In this document: in pieces, positions 49,775-57,553 of the stretch | Layout of the letters: every line of letters starts with the position of its first letter | Numbering within the stretch: position 1 is the stretch's first letter | Source: Actinacidiphila yeochonensis CN732 | GTDB lineage: Bacteria > Actinomycetota > Actinomycetes > Streptomycetales > Streptomycetaceae | Assembly (NCBI RefSeq): GCF_000745345.1 | Contig: NZ_JQNR01000004.1 | Coordinates: 558,001 to 622,000 of the forward strand | Length of the DNA: 64,000 bases | Reading direction: 5' to 3' | Program-made: the position numbers and the translations under genes | The notes under the pieces: generated by a model | What the model was told of the DNA's origin: nothing | The model's input: only the letters and a program-made list of their open reading frames with translations | Database searches by the model: none

Positions 49775-51060
49775 TCAGGAACCCGGTACGGGCTCGCCGG
49801 CCAGGTCGGCGAAGGCCGCCGCGACACGGTCCAGGGACGTGGCGATCCACGGGAGCCGGAGGGGGTCCGCGGCGGTGAGCGCGGCGAGGCGTTCGTGCTC
49901 GCTCTCGCCGTACAGGCGGCTGGTGGCGATCCGGATCCGCAGCGCGTCCTCCGGCTCCCCGAAGGCCGTGGCCGGCAGGACGCCGACGCCGTGGCGCCGG
50001 GCGAGCAGCGCCGCCAGCTCCCCGCCGCCGGCCACCCCGTGCGCCCGGGACAGCCGGGCGCGCAGCGGCTCGAAGTCGGGGTACAGGTAGCAGGTGGCCC
50101 GGACCGGCGCCAGCCGGGCACCGGTCGCGGTGACGCGGCCGGCCACGGCCCGGACGACCCGTTCGTGCAGTCGGCGCGAGGCGGCGACCCGGTCGACGAC
50201 CTCGCGGGGTTCGGCGAAGGCATAGGCGGCGGCGGCCTGCACCGGTGCCGCCGTGCTCGACCAGACCTGGCTGGCGATCGCGGCCAGCCGCTCGTGCACG
50301 GTCCGCCCGAGCGGGCCGCCGGGGAGCCGGGCGACGCCGACGCGCCAGCCGCCGAGCGCCAGGTTCTTCGTCAGTCCGGTGGTGACGACGGTCCGCTCCG
50401 GGGCGAACTCGGCCGGGGAGACGGCCCGGTCGCCGGGGGCGAAGACCAGGTCGCAGTAGATCTCGTCGGAGACGATGACGAGGTCCAGCTCCCGGGCGGC
50501 CTCCGCCAGCCGCCGGACGGTCGCGGCGGAGGCGATGGTGCCCGTGGGGTTGTCGGGCAGCGTGACCACCACGCAGCGCACGTCCCGCCCGGCGGCGCGG
50601 GCCCGCGGGACCGCCTCAAGCAGGGCCGCCGGGTCCGGCACCCCGCCCTCGCCCGGCAGGGTGGGGACCGGGAGGGGCCGTCCCCCGGCGAGGCGGGCCT
50701 GCGCCGCGTAGCTCACCCAGGTGGGGACCGGCACGACGGGATCGCCGCCGACGGCCAGCAGGAGGGCGAACAGCAGCGGCTTGCTGCCCGGGCCGCAGAC
50801 CACCAGGCCGGGGTCGGCCTCCAGGCCCGCCGCTGCCAGTACCCGGCGGCGGCGGTCCGCAGCGCGGCGCTCCCCGTGACGGGGCCGTACGCGTTGCGGT
50901 CCGCCGCCCGCCCCAGCCGCTCCCGCAGCTCCGGCAGCACCGGCAGGCCGATCTCGCCGCTGGCCAGGGGCACGACCTCCTCCCCGGCACGGCGGCGGCG
51001 GTCCAGCTCCGCGTCCGCGGCGAGGGTCGCCGACAGGGTGACCGGGACGGGTGGGGACAT
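49775..51060 (-). pseudogene. Class I/II PLP aminotransferase (apparent frameshift)
   Basis: The enzyme is complete apart from one frame change. It has GEIGLPVLPELRERLG, NAYGPVTGS and the PDNPTGTI motif. SDEIYCDL gives the PLP Asp/Tyr, TTGLTKNLALGGWRVG the Schiff-base Lys, and RIRIATSRL the substrate-binding Arg region. The break follows GYWQRR; one base added to the CCC run at 50826-50828 (GGG on the coding strand) gives RRGLEADPGLVVCGPG and a 428-residue protein. ATG 51060 follows AGGAG by six bases. It probably transaminates the alpha-keto acid made by the homocitrate-synthase-like enzyme, or the semialdehyde from LysY. It lies in the operon 62 bases after the ligase gene. Confidence 0.85.
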
Positions 51061-51122
51061 GGCGGGCTCCTGGTGAGGGCGGGCCGGGGCGACCGGCGGG
51101 ACCGGGGTAGGGGGAAGAGGGG

Positions 51123-52775
51123 TCAGCCCGCGGCGTAGCGCTGCCGCAGTTCGACCTTGCGGACCTTGCCGGTGAGCGTCTTCGGCAGCGCGGGCGTGAC
51201 CTCCAGCCGCTCCGGGAGGAAGCGGGGGTCCTGGCCGGCGTCGCGCAGGTACCCGCGGACGTCCTCCAGGGTGACCGCGGCCTCGCCGCGGGGGACGACG
51301 ACGGCCAGGATGGGGTCGTCCACCGTCCCGTCGAGTCCGACCAGCGCCGCCTCGGTGATCCTCGGGTGCCGGGAGAGGATCGCCTCCAGTTCGGCCATCG
51401 GCACGACGAGCCCGTCCCGCAGGATGGTGTCCCGCGCGCGGCCCAGGATGCGGATGCCGCCGCGGCTGTCGTCGCGGGCCACGTCGCCGGTGTCGAACCA
51501 GCCGCCCTCGCTCAGCTCGGCGTCGAAGGCGTCCTGCTGCTTGTGGTAGCCGAGGGCCCGCGACGCGCCGCGCACCCGCAGCCGGCCCACCGGTGCCCGC
51601 TTGCTGGGGTCGTGGCACAGGTCGATGCGGATCTCCATGGAGTCGATCGCCCGGCCGTGGCTGTGCGCCGCCCAGTCCTGGTTGTAGTCGAGCCGGGTGA
51701 TGGTGACCGGGCCGAACTCCGACATGCCCCAGACCGAGTACGTCCGGGTGCCGAAGGTCTGCCGCAGCTCGTCCACCAGCTGCTGGAGCACCGGCGCGGC
51801 ACCGGTCACGGTGTGGTGCAGGCTGGACACGTCGTGCGGGTCGACGCGCTGGGCCTGGGCGATGCCGGAGAGGGTGGGCGGCGGGCCGTACAGCAGGGTG
51901 GCCCGGTACCGCTCCACCAGGTCGAGCAGCCCGGCGTGGTGCTGGCCGTCCTGGAAGACGGCGGTCGCCCCGAGCATCACCGTGGCGAGCACCCCCTGGC
52001 CGAGGCCGGAGTAGTGCACCAGCGGCGTGGTCACCACGGCCACCAGGTCCTCGTCGAGGAGGAAGGTGTCGACGTACCCGCGGACCCCGGAGTGCACGGT
52101 GTTCTGGCTGTGCACCACGCCCTTGGAGTAGCCGGTCGTGCCGGAGGTGAACAGCACCACGAACGGCTCGTCCGGGCGCAGCTGGAGCCCTTCGAGCTGC
52201 CCGGCGTACCGCTTCTCCCAGTGGGTGGAGACGAAGTGGTCGTGGAAGTCGACGGCGCCCTCGGGGGCGTGGCCGTCCACCACGACGACGTGCTCCAGCG
52301 GCAGTTCGGAGCGCATCGCGTGCACCGTCTCGGCCAGCGGGTAGCCGTCATGGTCGGCCACCGTGACGCAGACCTTGGCCTCGGTGAGTTCGAACCGGTG
52401 CCGCAGCTCGTCCTCCGTGCACACCGGGGCGATGGGGCACAGGACGGCGCCGACCGACATGCAGGCGAACATCAGGGGCACCATCTCCCACCGGTTGGGC
52501 AGCTGGACCGCGACGACGTCGCCGCGTTGCACGCCCAGTTCCAGCAGGCCGCCCGCGAACCGCTCCGTCAGCCGCATGAGTTCGGCGTAGTCGAGGGTGT
52601 CGGTGCGGGCCTCGTCCAGCCGGCGTCCGGCGATGGCCAGCTTGCGCGGCCGCTCGCGGGCCTGCCGGCGGAGGTCGTCGAGGAAGGTCTCGTCGCGCCA
52701 CCAGCCGCGCCTCCGGTACTCGGCCAGGCGGTCCGCCGAGGTGCTCCGATCCGGCGTGGCGCCGACGGCGGTCAC
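51123..52775 (-). CDS. AMP-dependent acyl/amino-acid ligase (ANL superfamily)
   Basis: A 550-residue adenylate-forming enzyme. Signatures in order are A3 (VLFTSGTTGYSKGVVHSQ), A5 (YSVWGMSEFGPVT), A7 (GGWFDTGDVA), A8 (ILGRARDTILRDGLVV) and A10 (LPKTLTGKVRKVEL) with the catalytic Lys. It activates a carboxylate as AMP-ester and then thioesterifies or ligates it. The closest style is acyl-CoA synthetases of the cyclohexanecarboxylate/CaiC type. The GTG start overlaps the upstream dehydrogenase stop by four bases (GTGA). Paired acyl-CoA dehydrogenases are encoded divergently, so CoA activation of an acid in this pathway is likely. No carrier domain is attached. Confidence 0.88.
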   Translation of the reverse strand: MTAVGATPDRSTSADRLAEYRRRGWWRDETFLDDLRRQARERPRKLAIAGRRLDEARTDTLDYAELMRLTERFAGGLLELGVQRGDVVAVQLPNRWEMVPLMFACMSVGAVLCPIAPVCTEDELRHRFELTEAKVCVTVADHDGYPLAETVHAMRSELPLEHVVVVDGHAPEGAVDFHDHFVSTHWEKRYAGQLEGLQLRPDEPFVVLFTSGTTGYSKGVVHSQNTVHSGVRGYVDTFLLDEDLVAVVTTPLVHYSGLGQGVLATVMLGATAVFQDGQHHAGLLDLVERYRATLLYGPPPTLSGIAQAQRVDPHDVSSLHHTVTGAAPVLQQLVDELRQTFGTRTYSVWGMSEFGPVTITRLDYNQDWAAHSHGRAIDSMEIRIDLCHDPSKRAPVGRLRVRGASRALGYHKQQDAFDAELSEGGWFDTGDVARDDSRGGIRILGRARDTILRDGLVVPMAELEAILSRHPRITEAALVGLDGTVDDPILAVVVPRGEAAVTLEDVRGYLRDAGQDPRFLPERLEVTPALPKTLTGKVRKVELRQRYAAG

Positions 52776-53890
52776 CGGCGACGCTCCTCGTGCCGCACCG
52801 CGAGCAGCTCCGGCAGTGGGTCGCCGGCGGTCGCCGAGGCGATCTCCAGCAGGTCCCGGGTGTTGCGGCGGACGCGCTCGCCGATCCAGTCGAAGACCCA
52901 CGCCTTGCGGGCCTCGGCGGCCAGCTCGAAGGGGACGACCCGGGTGACGGCCAGGGCGGCCGAGCCGGCCCCGCCGATGTTGGCGATGACCCCGGGGACC
53001 AGGGTGGCACCCGAGGCGCGGACCTTCTCCCGGGCCTCGGAACCGGAGGCGAGGTTGGCGCCCTCGACCACCAGGCGGGCGCGCAGCCGGTGGGCGTTGT
53101 CGGCGTTGAGCGCGTACTTCTGGGCGGCGAGGACGAGCAGGTCCGCGTCGACGTCGAGCCAGGCGTCGGGCTCGCCGCTCACGGTGACGCCCTGCGGCAG
53201 GCGGGAGCGGTCGATGCGGCCGAACTCGTCGGTCGCGGCGACCAGTCCGGCGACCGGCAGCCGGTCGGCGCTGATGGTGCCCTCGATGTCCGCCACCGCG
53301 ACGACCACGTGCCCGCGGTCCTCCAGGAAGCGGGCGACCGCGCGGCCCACCGCGCCGAAGCCCTGCACGACGACGCGGGCCGGCCCGGTGCGGCCGTCGG
53401 CCTCCAGGGCGGTGACCGCCGCGACGCCGACGCCGTGGCCGGTGCAGTCGATCAGCGGCTCGTAGTAGGTGCGCCAGTCGATCGGCATGTCGGGGGCGCC
53501 CAGCCGGTAGCGGGGGTCGTAGCCGGCCGTCTCGAAGAAGACGGCGCGGTCGGCGGGGGTGACGCCCATGTCGATGCCCAGGTGGATGCCGCCGTGCAGC
53601 AGCGGCTTGACCGTACGGCCGAAGGTGCGGAAGGTCGTGTCGCGGTCGGTGCCGTCGGAGACGATGCCGCCCTTCGCGCCGCCGATGCGCAGTCCGGCGA
53701 GGGTGAACTTCTGGGTCATGTCGTGCGCGAGGCCCGCCACCTCCTCCTGCGTGACGCCGGGCGTCATGCGCACGCCGCCCATGGCCAGGCCGTCGTACAG
53801 CGAGTCGACGACGACCCAGCCCGTGATGCTGCCGCCGCTGCCGTTGAGGTGGACGGTGAACGCGGGGTCCGTCTTCTCGGGGTCGCTCAT
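52772..53890 (-). CDS. Glu/Leu/Phe/Val dehydrogenase-family protein
   Basis: A 372-residue amino-acid dehydrogenase-type enzyme. The N-terminal substrate domain has GGVRMTP, then FTLAGLRIGGAKGGI with the catalytic Lys region and GIDMGVTPAD. The C-terminal Rossmann domain begins VVVQGFGAVGRAVARFL and contains VVEGANLASGS. The reaction is reversible oxidative deamination of an alpha-amino acid with NAD(P). In the operon it may supply or recycle the amino group, or form the alpha-amino acid loaded on the carrier protein. ATG 53890 follows GGAAGGAC. It overlaps the ligase gene by four bases. Confidence 0.87.
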   Translation of the reverse strand: MSDPEKTDPAFTVHLNGSGGSITGWVVVDSLYDGLAMGGVRMTPGVTQEEVAGLAHDMTQKFTLAGLRIGGAKGGIVSDGTDRDTTFRTFGRTVKPLLHGGIHLGIDMGVTPADRAVFFETAGYDPRYRLGAPDMPIDWRTYYEPLIDCTGHGVGVAAVTALEADGRTGPARVVVQGFGAVGRAVARFLEDRGHVVVAVADIEGTISADRLPVAGLVAATDEFGRIDRSRLPQGVTVSGEPDAWLDVDADLLVLAAQKYALNADNAHRLRARLVVEGANLASGSEAREKVRASGATLVPGVIANIGGAGSAALAVTRVVPFELAAEARKAWVFDWIGERVRRNTRDLLEIASATAGDPLPELLAVRHEERRR

Positions 53891-53946
53891 TCTCGTGTCC
53901 TTCCGGGGTGTCGAGTCGGGTCACGTGCGCCGGCGGCGCACGGCTG

Positions 53947-54510
53947 TCACTGGTAGAGCTGGACGAAGCCGCGCAGGATCTCCAGCCCGTCCCGGCGGAA
54001 CTCCAGGTGGGCCTGGGCGCCGTAGATCCGCCCGTCGTCGGAGCGCAGGAACTCCACGGGCGCGTGCTCGGAGCGGCCGATGGAGCGGAAGCCCTCGGGG
54101 GCCTCCTGGAGGTAGAGGGTGTGCCGGTGGAAGACGGTCACGGACGGCTTGACGTAGGCGAAGAGCGGGTCCTCGGTGTCGACCTGGACCTCGTACCCGC
54201 CGACCCGCTGGGGGCCGTCGGCGAGCCGGCCGCCGTGGGCGACGCCGAGGATCTGCATGCCGCCGCAGATCCCGAAGACCGGGACCCGGGAGCCGGTCAC
54301 CAGGTCGATGAGCGGCCGGTAGAAGTCGCGGTCGTAGGCCCGCACCTTGGTCCCGCTCATGACGACCGCCTGGTAGCGGTCGTCCAGGCGGGCGGGGACC
54401 TCGGAGGCGGTGACGACGTCGGTCCGCGAGCCCAGCTCCTCGAAACGCCCGCGGAGCTGCTTGAGGGAGAGCGTGCCGTTGTTGACGACGAGTACACGGG
54501 GTTGCGCCAC
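53947..54510 (-). CDS. Class I glutamine amidotransferase domain protein
   Basis: A 187-residue stand-alone class I (GATase-1) domain. The nucleophile elbow is FGICGGMQILG with Cys82; the catalytic His168 and Glu170 are in AQAHLEF, so the triad is intact. Such domains hydrolyse Gln, releasing ammonia for a partner synthetase, or act as gamma-glutamyl hydrolases. It lies directly after the LysZ-like gene in the operon (13-base gap). No clear synthetase partner is encoded besides the ATP-grasp LysX and the AMP-ligase. A role in releasing or converting a Gln-linked carrier intermediate is conceivable given the Gln-ended carrier. GTG 54510 follows AGGAG. Confidence 0.85.
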   Translation of the reverse strand: MAQPRVLVVNNGTLSLKQLRGRFEELGSRTDVVTASEVPARLDDRYQAVVMSGTKVRAYDRDFYRPLIDLVTGSRVPVFGICGGMQILGVAHGGRLADGPQRVGGYEVQVDTEDPLFAYVKPSVTVFHRHTLYLQEAPEGFRSIGRSEHAPVEFLRSDDGRIYGAQAHLEFRRDGLEILRGFVQLYQ

Positions 54511-54523
54511 GATGGTGTGCTCC

Positions 54524-55336
54524 TCAGTTCCGGGTGATGACCGTGCCGGTGCGGGCGGCGAGGAGGTCCGAGACCGGGGCGCTGCCGATGACGACCCGTT
54601 CCACGCCCTGGTCCAGCGCCTCGCCGGCGGCGCGGAGCTTCTTGCGCATGCCGCCGGTGGCGCCGGAGTCGCGGAAGGCGGCGGCGGCCGCGGCGGTGAT
54701 CCGGTCCACCGGCGCGCCGTCGACGAGCAGGTGCGCGACGTCGGTGACGAGCACCAGGTCGGTCGCCCCGACGGCGCCGGCGAGGGCCGCGGCGGCCCGG
54801 TCGGCGTCGGTGTTGACCTCCTGGCCGGCGGAGTTGCGGGCGAGCGGCGTGACGAGGTGGGCGTGGCCCGGCCGGAGGCCCTTGAGCGGGGTCGGGTCGA
54901 CGGAGGTGATCGGTCCGACGAGGTTCTCCAGCTCGACGAGCTGCTTCTCCCGCCACCACCACCGCTCGCCCTCGCCGGCGCCGACCAGCCCGTCGCTGCC
55001 CAGCAGCCGTTCGCCGCCGACGCCGCGGCGGTCGAGCCGTCCGAGGACGTCCTCGGCCAGCTCGGCGCTGACCGTCTTGATGTCGGCGATGACCTCGGGG
55101 GTGGTCCAGCGGCTCTGGTTGCCGTAGCGGTCGCGCAGGATCGCCGACGGCTCGCTGTAGCGGGGTCTGAGCCGCTTGAGCGGCTTGGACCAGCCGTGCA
55201 CGAGGACCAGGGGTCTGTCCTGGGCGAGCGCGGCGAGGTCGTCCCACCAGTCGCCCGCGAGGCCGTCGAGGCAGCTGCCGCCGAGCTTGACGACGAGCGG
55301 GACCGCGCTGTGCCGGGCCGTCTCCGCCGCGCTCAT
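54524..55336 (-). CDS. LysZ/ArgB-like amino acid kinase
   Basis: A 270-residue amino-acid kinase of the acetylglutamate kinase / LysZ family. The N-terminal phosphate loop is VVKLGGSCLDG, the substrate/phosphate-binding GWSKPLKRLRPRY region follows, and NTDADRAAAALAGAVGATDLVL is the conserved nucleotide-binding helix. ITRN is at the C terminus. In LysW pathways this enzyme phosphorylates the side-chain carboxylate of the carrier-bound amino acid. Its ATG overlaps the LysY-like stop by four bases. Basic surface segments such as RMRKKLRAA-type patches would suit the acidic carrier. Role inferred from family and operon. Confidence 0.87.
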   Translation of the reverse strand: MSAAETARHSAVPLVVKLGGSCLDGLAGDWWDDLAALAQDRPLVLVHGWSKPLKRLRPRYSEPSAILRDRYGNQSRWTTPEVIADIKTVSAELAEDVLGRLDRRGVGGERLLGSDGLVGAGEGERWWWREKQLVELENLVGPITSVDPTPLKGLRPGHAHLVTPLARNSAGQEVNTDADRAAAALAGAVGATDLVLVTDVAHLLVDGAPVDRITAAAAAAFRDSGATGGMRKKLRAAGEALDQGVERVVIGSAPVSDLLAARTGTVITRN

Positions 55337-56391
55337 GCCGGCATCACCGGCTGCATCGTCAGGCCGGCCTCCTCGGGGAGCCCGAACCGGATGTTGGCGG
55401 CCTGGACGGCCTGTCCGGCGGCGCCCTTGACGAGGTTGTCGAGGGCGGAGAGGACGACGACGCGGCCGGCGTCCTCGTCGTGCAGGACCGTGACGTCGCA
55501 GTAGTTGGACCCGAGGACCGCCTGCGGGTCGGGCACCGGGATCAGCGTCTCGGCGTTCCGCCGCACCCGCACGAAACGGTGTCCGCGGTAGAAGGACACG
55601 AACGCCTTCTGCAGGGACCGCTGGTCCACCGGCTCGTCCGTGAACACGTAGGAGCTGGTGAGGAGGCCGCGGACGTGCGAGACGCCGTAGGCGGACATGC
55701 TCAGCGAGCCGATGGTGCCGGGCTTGGCGCGCTGGAGGAAGTCGCCGACCTCCGCCGCGTGCCGGTGGCCGGTGGGCGCGTACGGGGCGATCGCGCCGTT
55801 GCGGAAGGGGTGCAGGTCGGCGGTGCGCAGCTGGAGGCCGCCGCCGCTGGACCCGCTCTTGCCGTCCACCACGACGGTCCGCAGCTCCAGGCCGAGGCCG
55901 AGGACGAGCGGCGCCAGCCCGAGGGTGATGGCGGTGGCGTAGCAGCCGGGCACCGAGATCAGGGGCGCGCCGGCGAGCTGGTCGCCGATGAGCTCCGGCA
56001 CCCCGTAGACGAAGCGGTCGGCCAGCTCGGTCGTCCGCTCCGCCTTGGGGTACCAGCGCCGGTGCAGTTCCGGCGTACGGATGCGGAACGCGCCGCTGAG
56101 GTCGACCACGCAGGGCACGCGGTCGGCGAGGAGCGCGGCCAGCTCGGCGGAGGCCGGGGCCGGCGTGGCGAGGAACACCACGTCGCACCGGTCGGCGACG
56201 GCCTCGGGCGTGACGCGCTCGACGGTCAGCCCGAAGTCGATCCGGAGGCCGGGGTGCAGCTGGGCGGGGCGCTTCCCGGCGCTGGACTCGCCGCCCAGGA
56301 AGGTGAGTTCGAAGTCGGGATGCTGCTCGATGAGCCGTATCAGCTCGCCGCCGGCGAGGCCGGAGGCCCCGACGATTCCCGCGCGGATCAC
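55333..56391 (-). CDS. LysY/ArgC-like N-acyl-gamma-glutamyl(aminoadipyl)-phosphate reductase
   Basis: A 352-residue NADP-dependent phosphate reductase. The Rossmann motif is GIVGASGLAGGELIRL (residues 5-20), the catalytic Cys150 is in SVPGCYATAI, and VDGKSGSSGGG and the His-containing HRHAAEVGDFL segment follow. In LysW systems it reduces the carrier-bound acyl phosphate to a semialdehyde. The GTG start overlaps the LysX-like stop by four bases (GTGA), and its own stop overlaps the LysZ-like start, so X-Y-Z are tightly coupled. A primary ArgC role is unlikely because no arg genes surround it. Confidence 0.88.
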   Translation of the reverse strand: MIRAGIVGASGLAGGELIRLIEQHPDFELTFLGGESSAGKRPAQLHPGLRIDFGLTVERVTPEAVADRCDVVFLATPAPASAELAALLADRVPCVVDLSGAFRIRTPELHRRWYPKAERTTELADRFVYGVPELIGDQLAGAPLISVPGCYATAITLGLAPLVLGLGLELRTVVVDGKSGSSGGGLQLRTADLHPFRNGAIAPYAPTGHRHAAEVGDFLQRAKPGTIGSLSMSAYGVSHVRGLLTSSYVFTDEPVDQRSLQKAFVSFYRGHRFVRVRRNAETLIPVPDPQAVLGSNYCDVTVLHDEDAGRVVVLSALDNLVKGAAGQAVQAANIRFGLPEEAGLTMQPVMPA

Positions 56392-57236
56392 GTCAGTACC
56401 TCCTGGACGTGGCGGATGACGGCCGACTCGATGTCGACGTCGGTGGTGGAGGCGACCCCGCGCCAGGCCGGGGCGTGGTTGACCTCGTTGACGAGGTGGC
56501 CCTCCGGGGTCCGGAAGAGATCGACCCCGTAGATCCCGGGGCCGAGGGTGTCGACGACGCCGTCCACGACCTTCCGCACCTCGGGGTCGTCGGTCAGCGC
56601 GCGGCTGCGGTTGCCCAGGGCCGCGTTGCTGCGCCAGTCGGCCCCGGCGGTCTCGAACTCCGCCGCGGCCACGATCCGCCGTCCGACGACGAGGCAGCGG
56701 ATGGAGCCGGCCGCGAGGTACGGCTCGACCAGGCCGGCCTGTTCGAAGGCGTGCCCGAGGTCCTCGACGTAGTCGTAGACCGAGTGCGCCAGGTCGGCGT
56801 CGCGGATGAGGGTGACCCGCTTGCCCATGCCGCCGTAGATCGGCTTGAGCACCACGGGCGTGCCGATCTCCGCCACGGCCCGCGCGAAGTCCTTGCGGGA
56901 GAGGGTGAGCCGGAAGTCGGGGACCGGCACGCCGGCCGAGCGCAGCACCGTGCGCAGCACGAGCTTGTTCTCGCAGGCGTGGATGGCGGCGGAGCTGTTG
57001 AGGACGGGCACGCCGGAGGACTCGGCCAGGGTGGCGATCAGCCCGCCGCGGGTGTAGCTGCGGCTGCGGACCAGCACGGCCTGGTAGCCGTCGAGCGAGG
57101 GGGCCTTGGGGTGGCCGAGGCAGAGCGACTCGTCGTTGACCCAGTCGATCCGCAGACCGGCGGCGGGGGCGGCGTCGATGAGCCGACGCTCCTCCCAGCC
57201 GATCCGGTCCGCGACGACGGCGACCTTCGCGGCCAT
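56388..57236 (-). CDS. LysX-like ATP-grasp ligase for the amino-group carrier protein
   Basis: A 282-residue ATP-grasp enzyme of the LysX/RimK family, expected to join the alpha-amino group of an amino acid to the C terminus of the LysW-type carrier. The ATP-grasp core is visible: LNSSAAIHACENKLVLRTVL, VVLKPIYGGMGKRV with the ATP-binding Lys, and the metal-binding end GVDLFRTPEGHLVNEVNHAPAW (shown in part). LysX proteins usually read EVNHTMEF at that point, so the substrate pocket differs. ATG 57236 lies three bases after the carrier stop; an in-frame GTG overlapping the stop (GTGA) is also possible. It is the second gene of the W-X-Y-Z block. Confidence 0.87.
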   Translation of the reverse strand: MAAKVAVVADRIGWEERRLIDAAPAAGLRIDWVNDESLCLGHPKAPSLDGYQAVLVRSRSYTRGGLIATLAESSGVPVLNSSAAIHACENKLVLRTVLRSAGVPVPDFRLTLSRKDFARAVAEIGTPVVLKPIYGGMGKRVTLIRDADLAHSVYDYVEDLGHAFEQAGLVEPYLAAGSIRCLVVGRRIVAAAEFETAGADWRSNAALGNRSRALTDDPEVRKVVDGVVDTLGPGIYGVDLFRTPEGHLVNEVNHAPAWRGVASTTDVDIESAVIRHVQEVLT

Positions 57237-57238
57237 GC

Positions 57239-57424
57239 TCACTGGCCCCAGTCGCGCAGCTGGACCTCGACCATCTCCAGGACCAGGCGGCCGTTCTCCA
57301 CCTTCTCGACGCGGAGGGTCAGCATGCACTCCGGGCAGGACAGGGTCTCGCCCTGCACCACCGGCGGCACGGTCAGGTCGGTCTCGCACTCGGGGCAGTC
57401 GCCGGTGAGGGTGGCGGTGGTCAT
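57239..57424 (-). CDS. LysW-type amino-group carrier protein with C-terminal Gln
   Basis: A 61-residue acidic zinc-ribbon protein. CPEC at 10-13 and CPEC at 30-33 bind zinc; the rest is a small beta-fold followed by an acidic tail. Its C terminus reads QLRDWGQ. Known LysW/AmCP proteins end EDWGE, and the side-chain carboxylate of the last Glu is joined to the substrate amino group. Here the last codon is CAG (Gln61), so that carboxylate is absent unless the residue is deamidated or the alpha-carboxyl is used. ATG 57424 follows GGGAGA. It is the first gene of the tightly coupled W-X-Y-Z block, so the family assignment is strong. Confidence 0.92.
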   Translation of the reverse strand: MTTATLTGDCPECETDLTVPPVVQGETLSCPECMLTLRVEKVENGRLVLEMVEVQLRDWGQ

Positions 57425-57553
57425 GGGTGTCTCCCGTTCTGGTCAGGACTGGTGGGGACTGGTGGGGACTGATGGGGACGGGTGGAGCGGTGCGGGTGGG
57501 CGTGGGGGTGGCCCGGGTGGTGCGTGGTGCGTGGGGGGTGGGGGACCGGGGGA

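Noticed and set aside
57239..57424. Zinc-ribbon of a ribosomal or RNA-polymerase small subunit
   Set aside because: The double CPEC spacing, acidic tail, DWG C terminus and adjacent LysX/Y/Z genes identify a LysW-type carrier.
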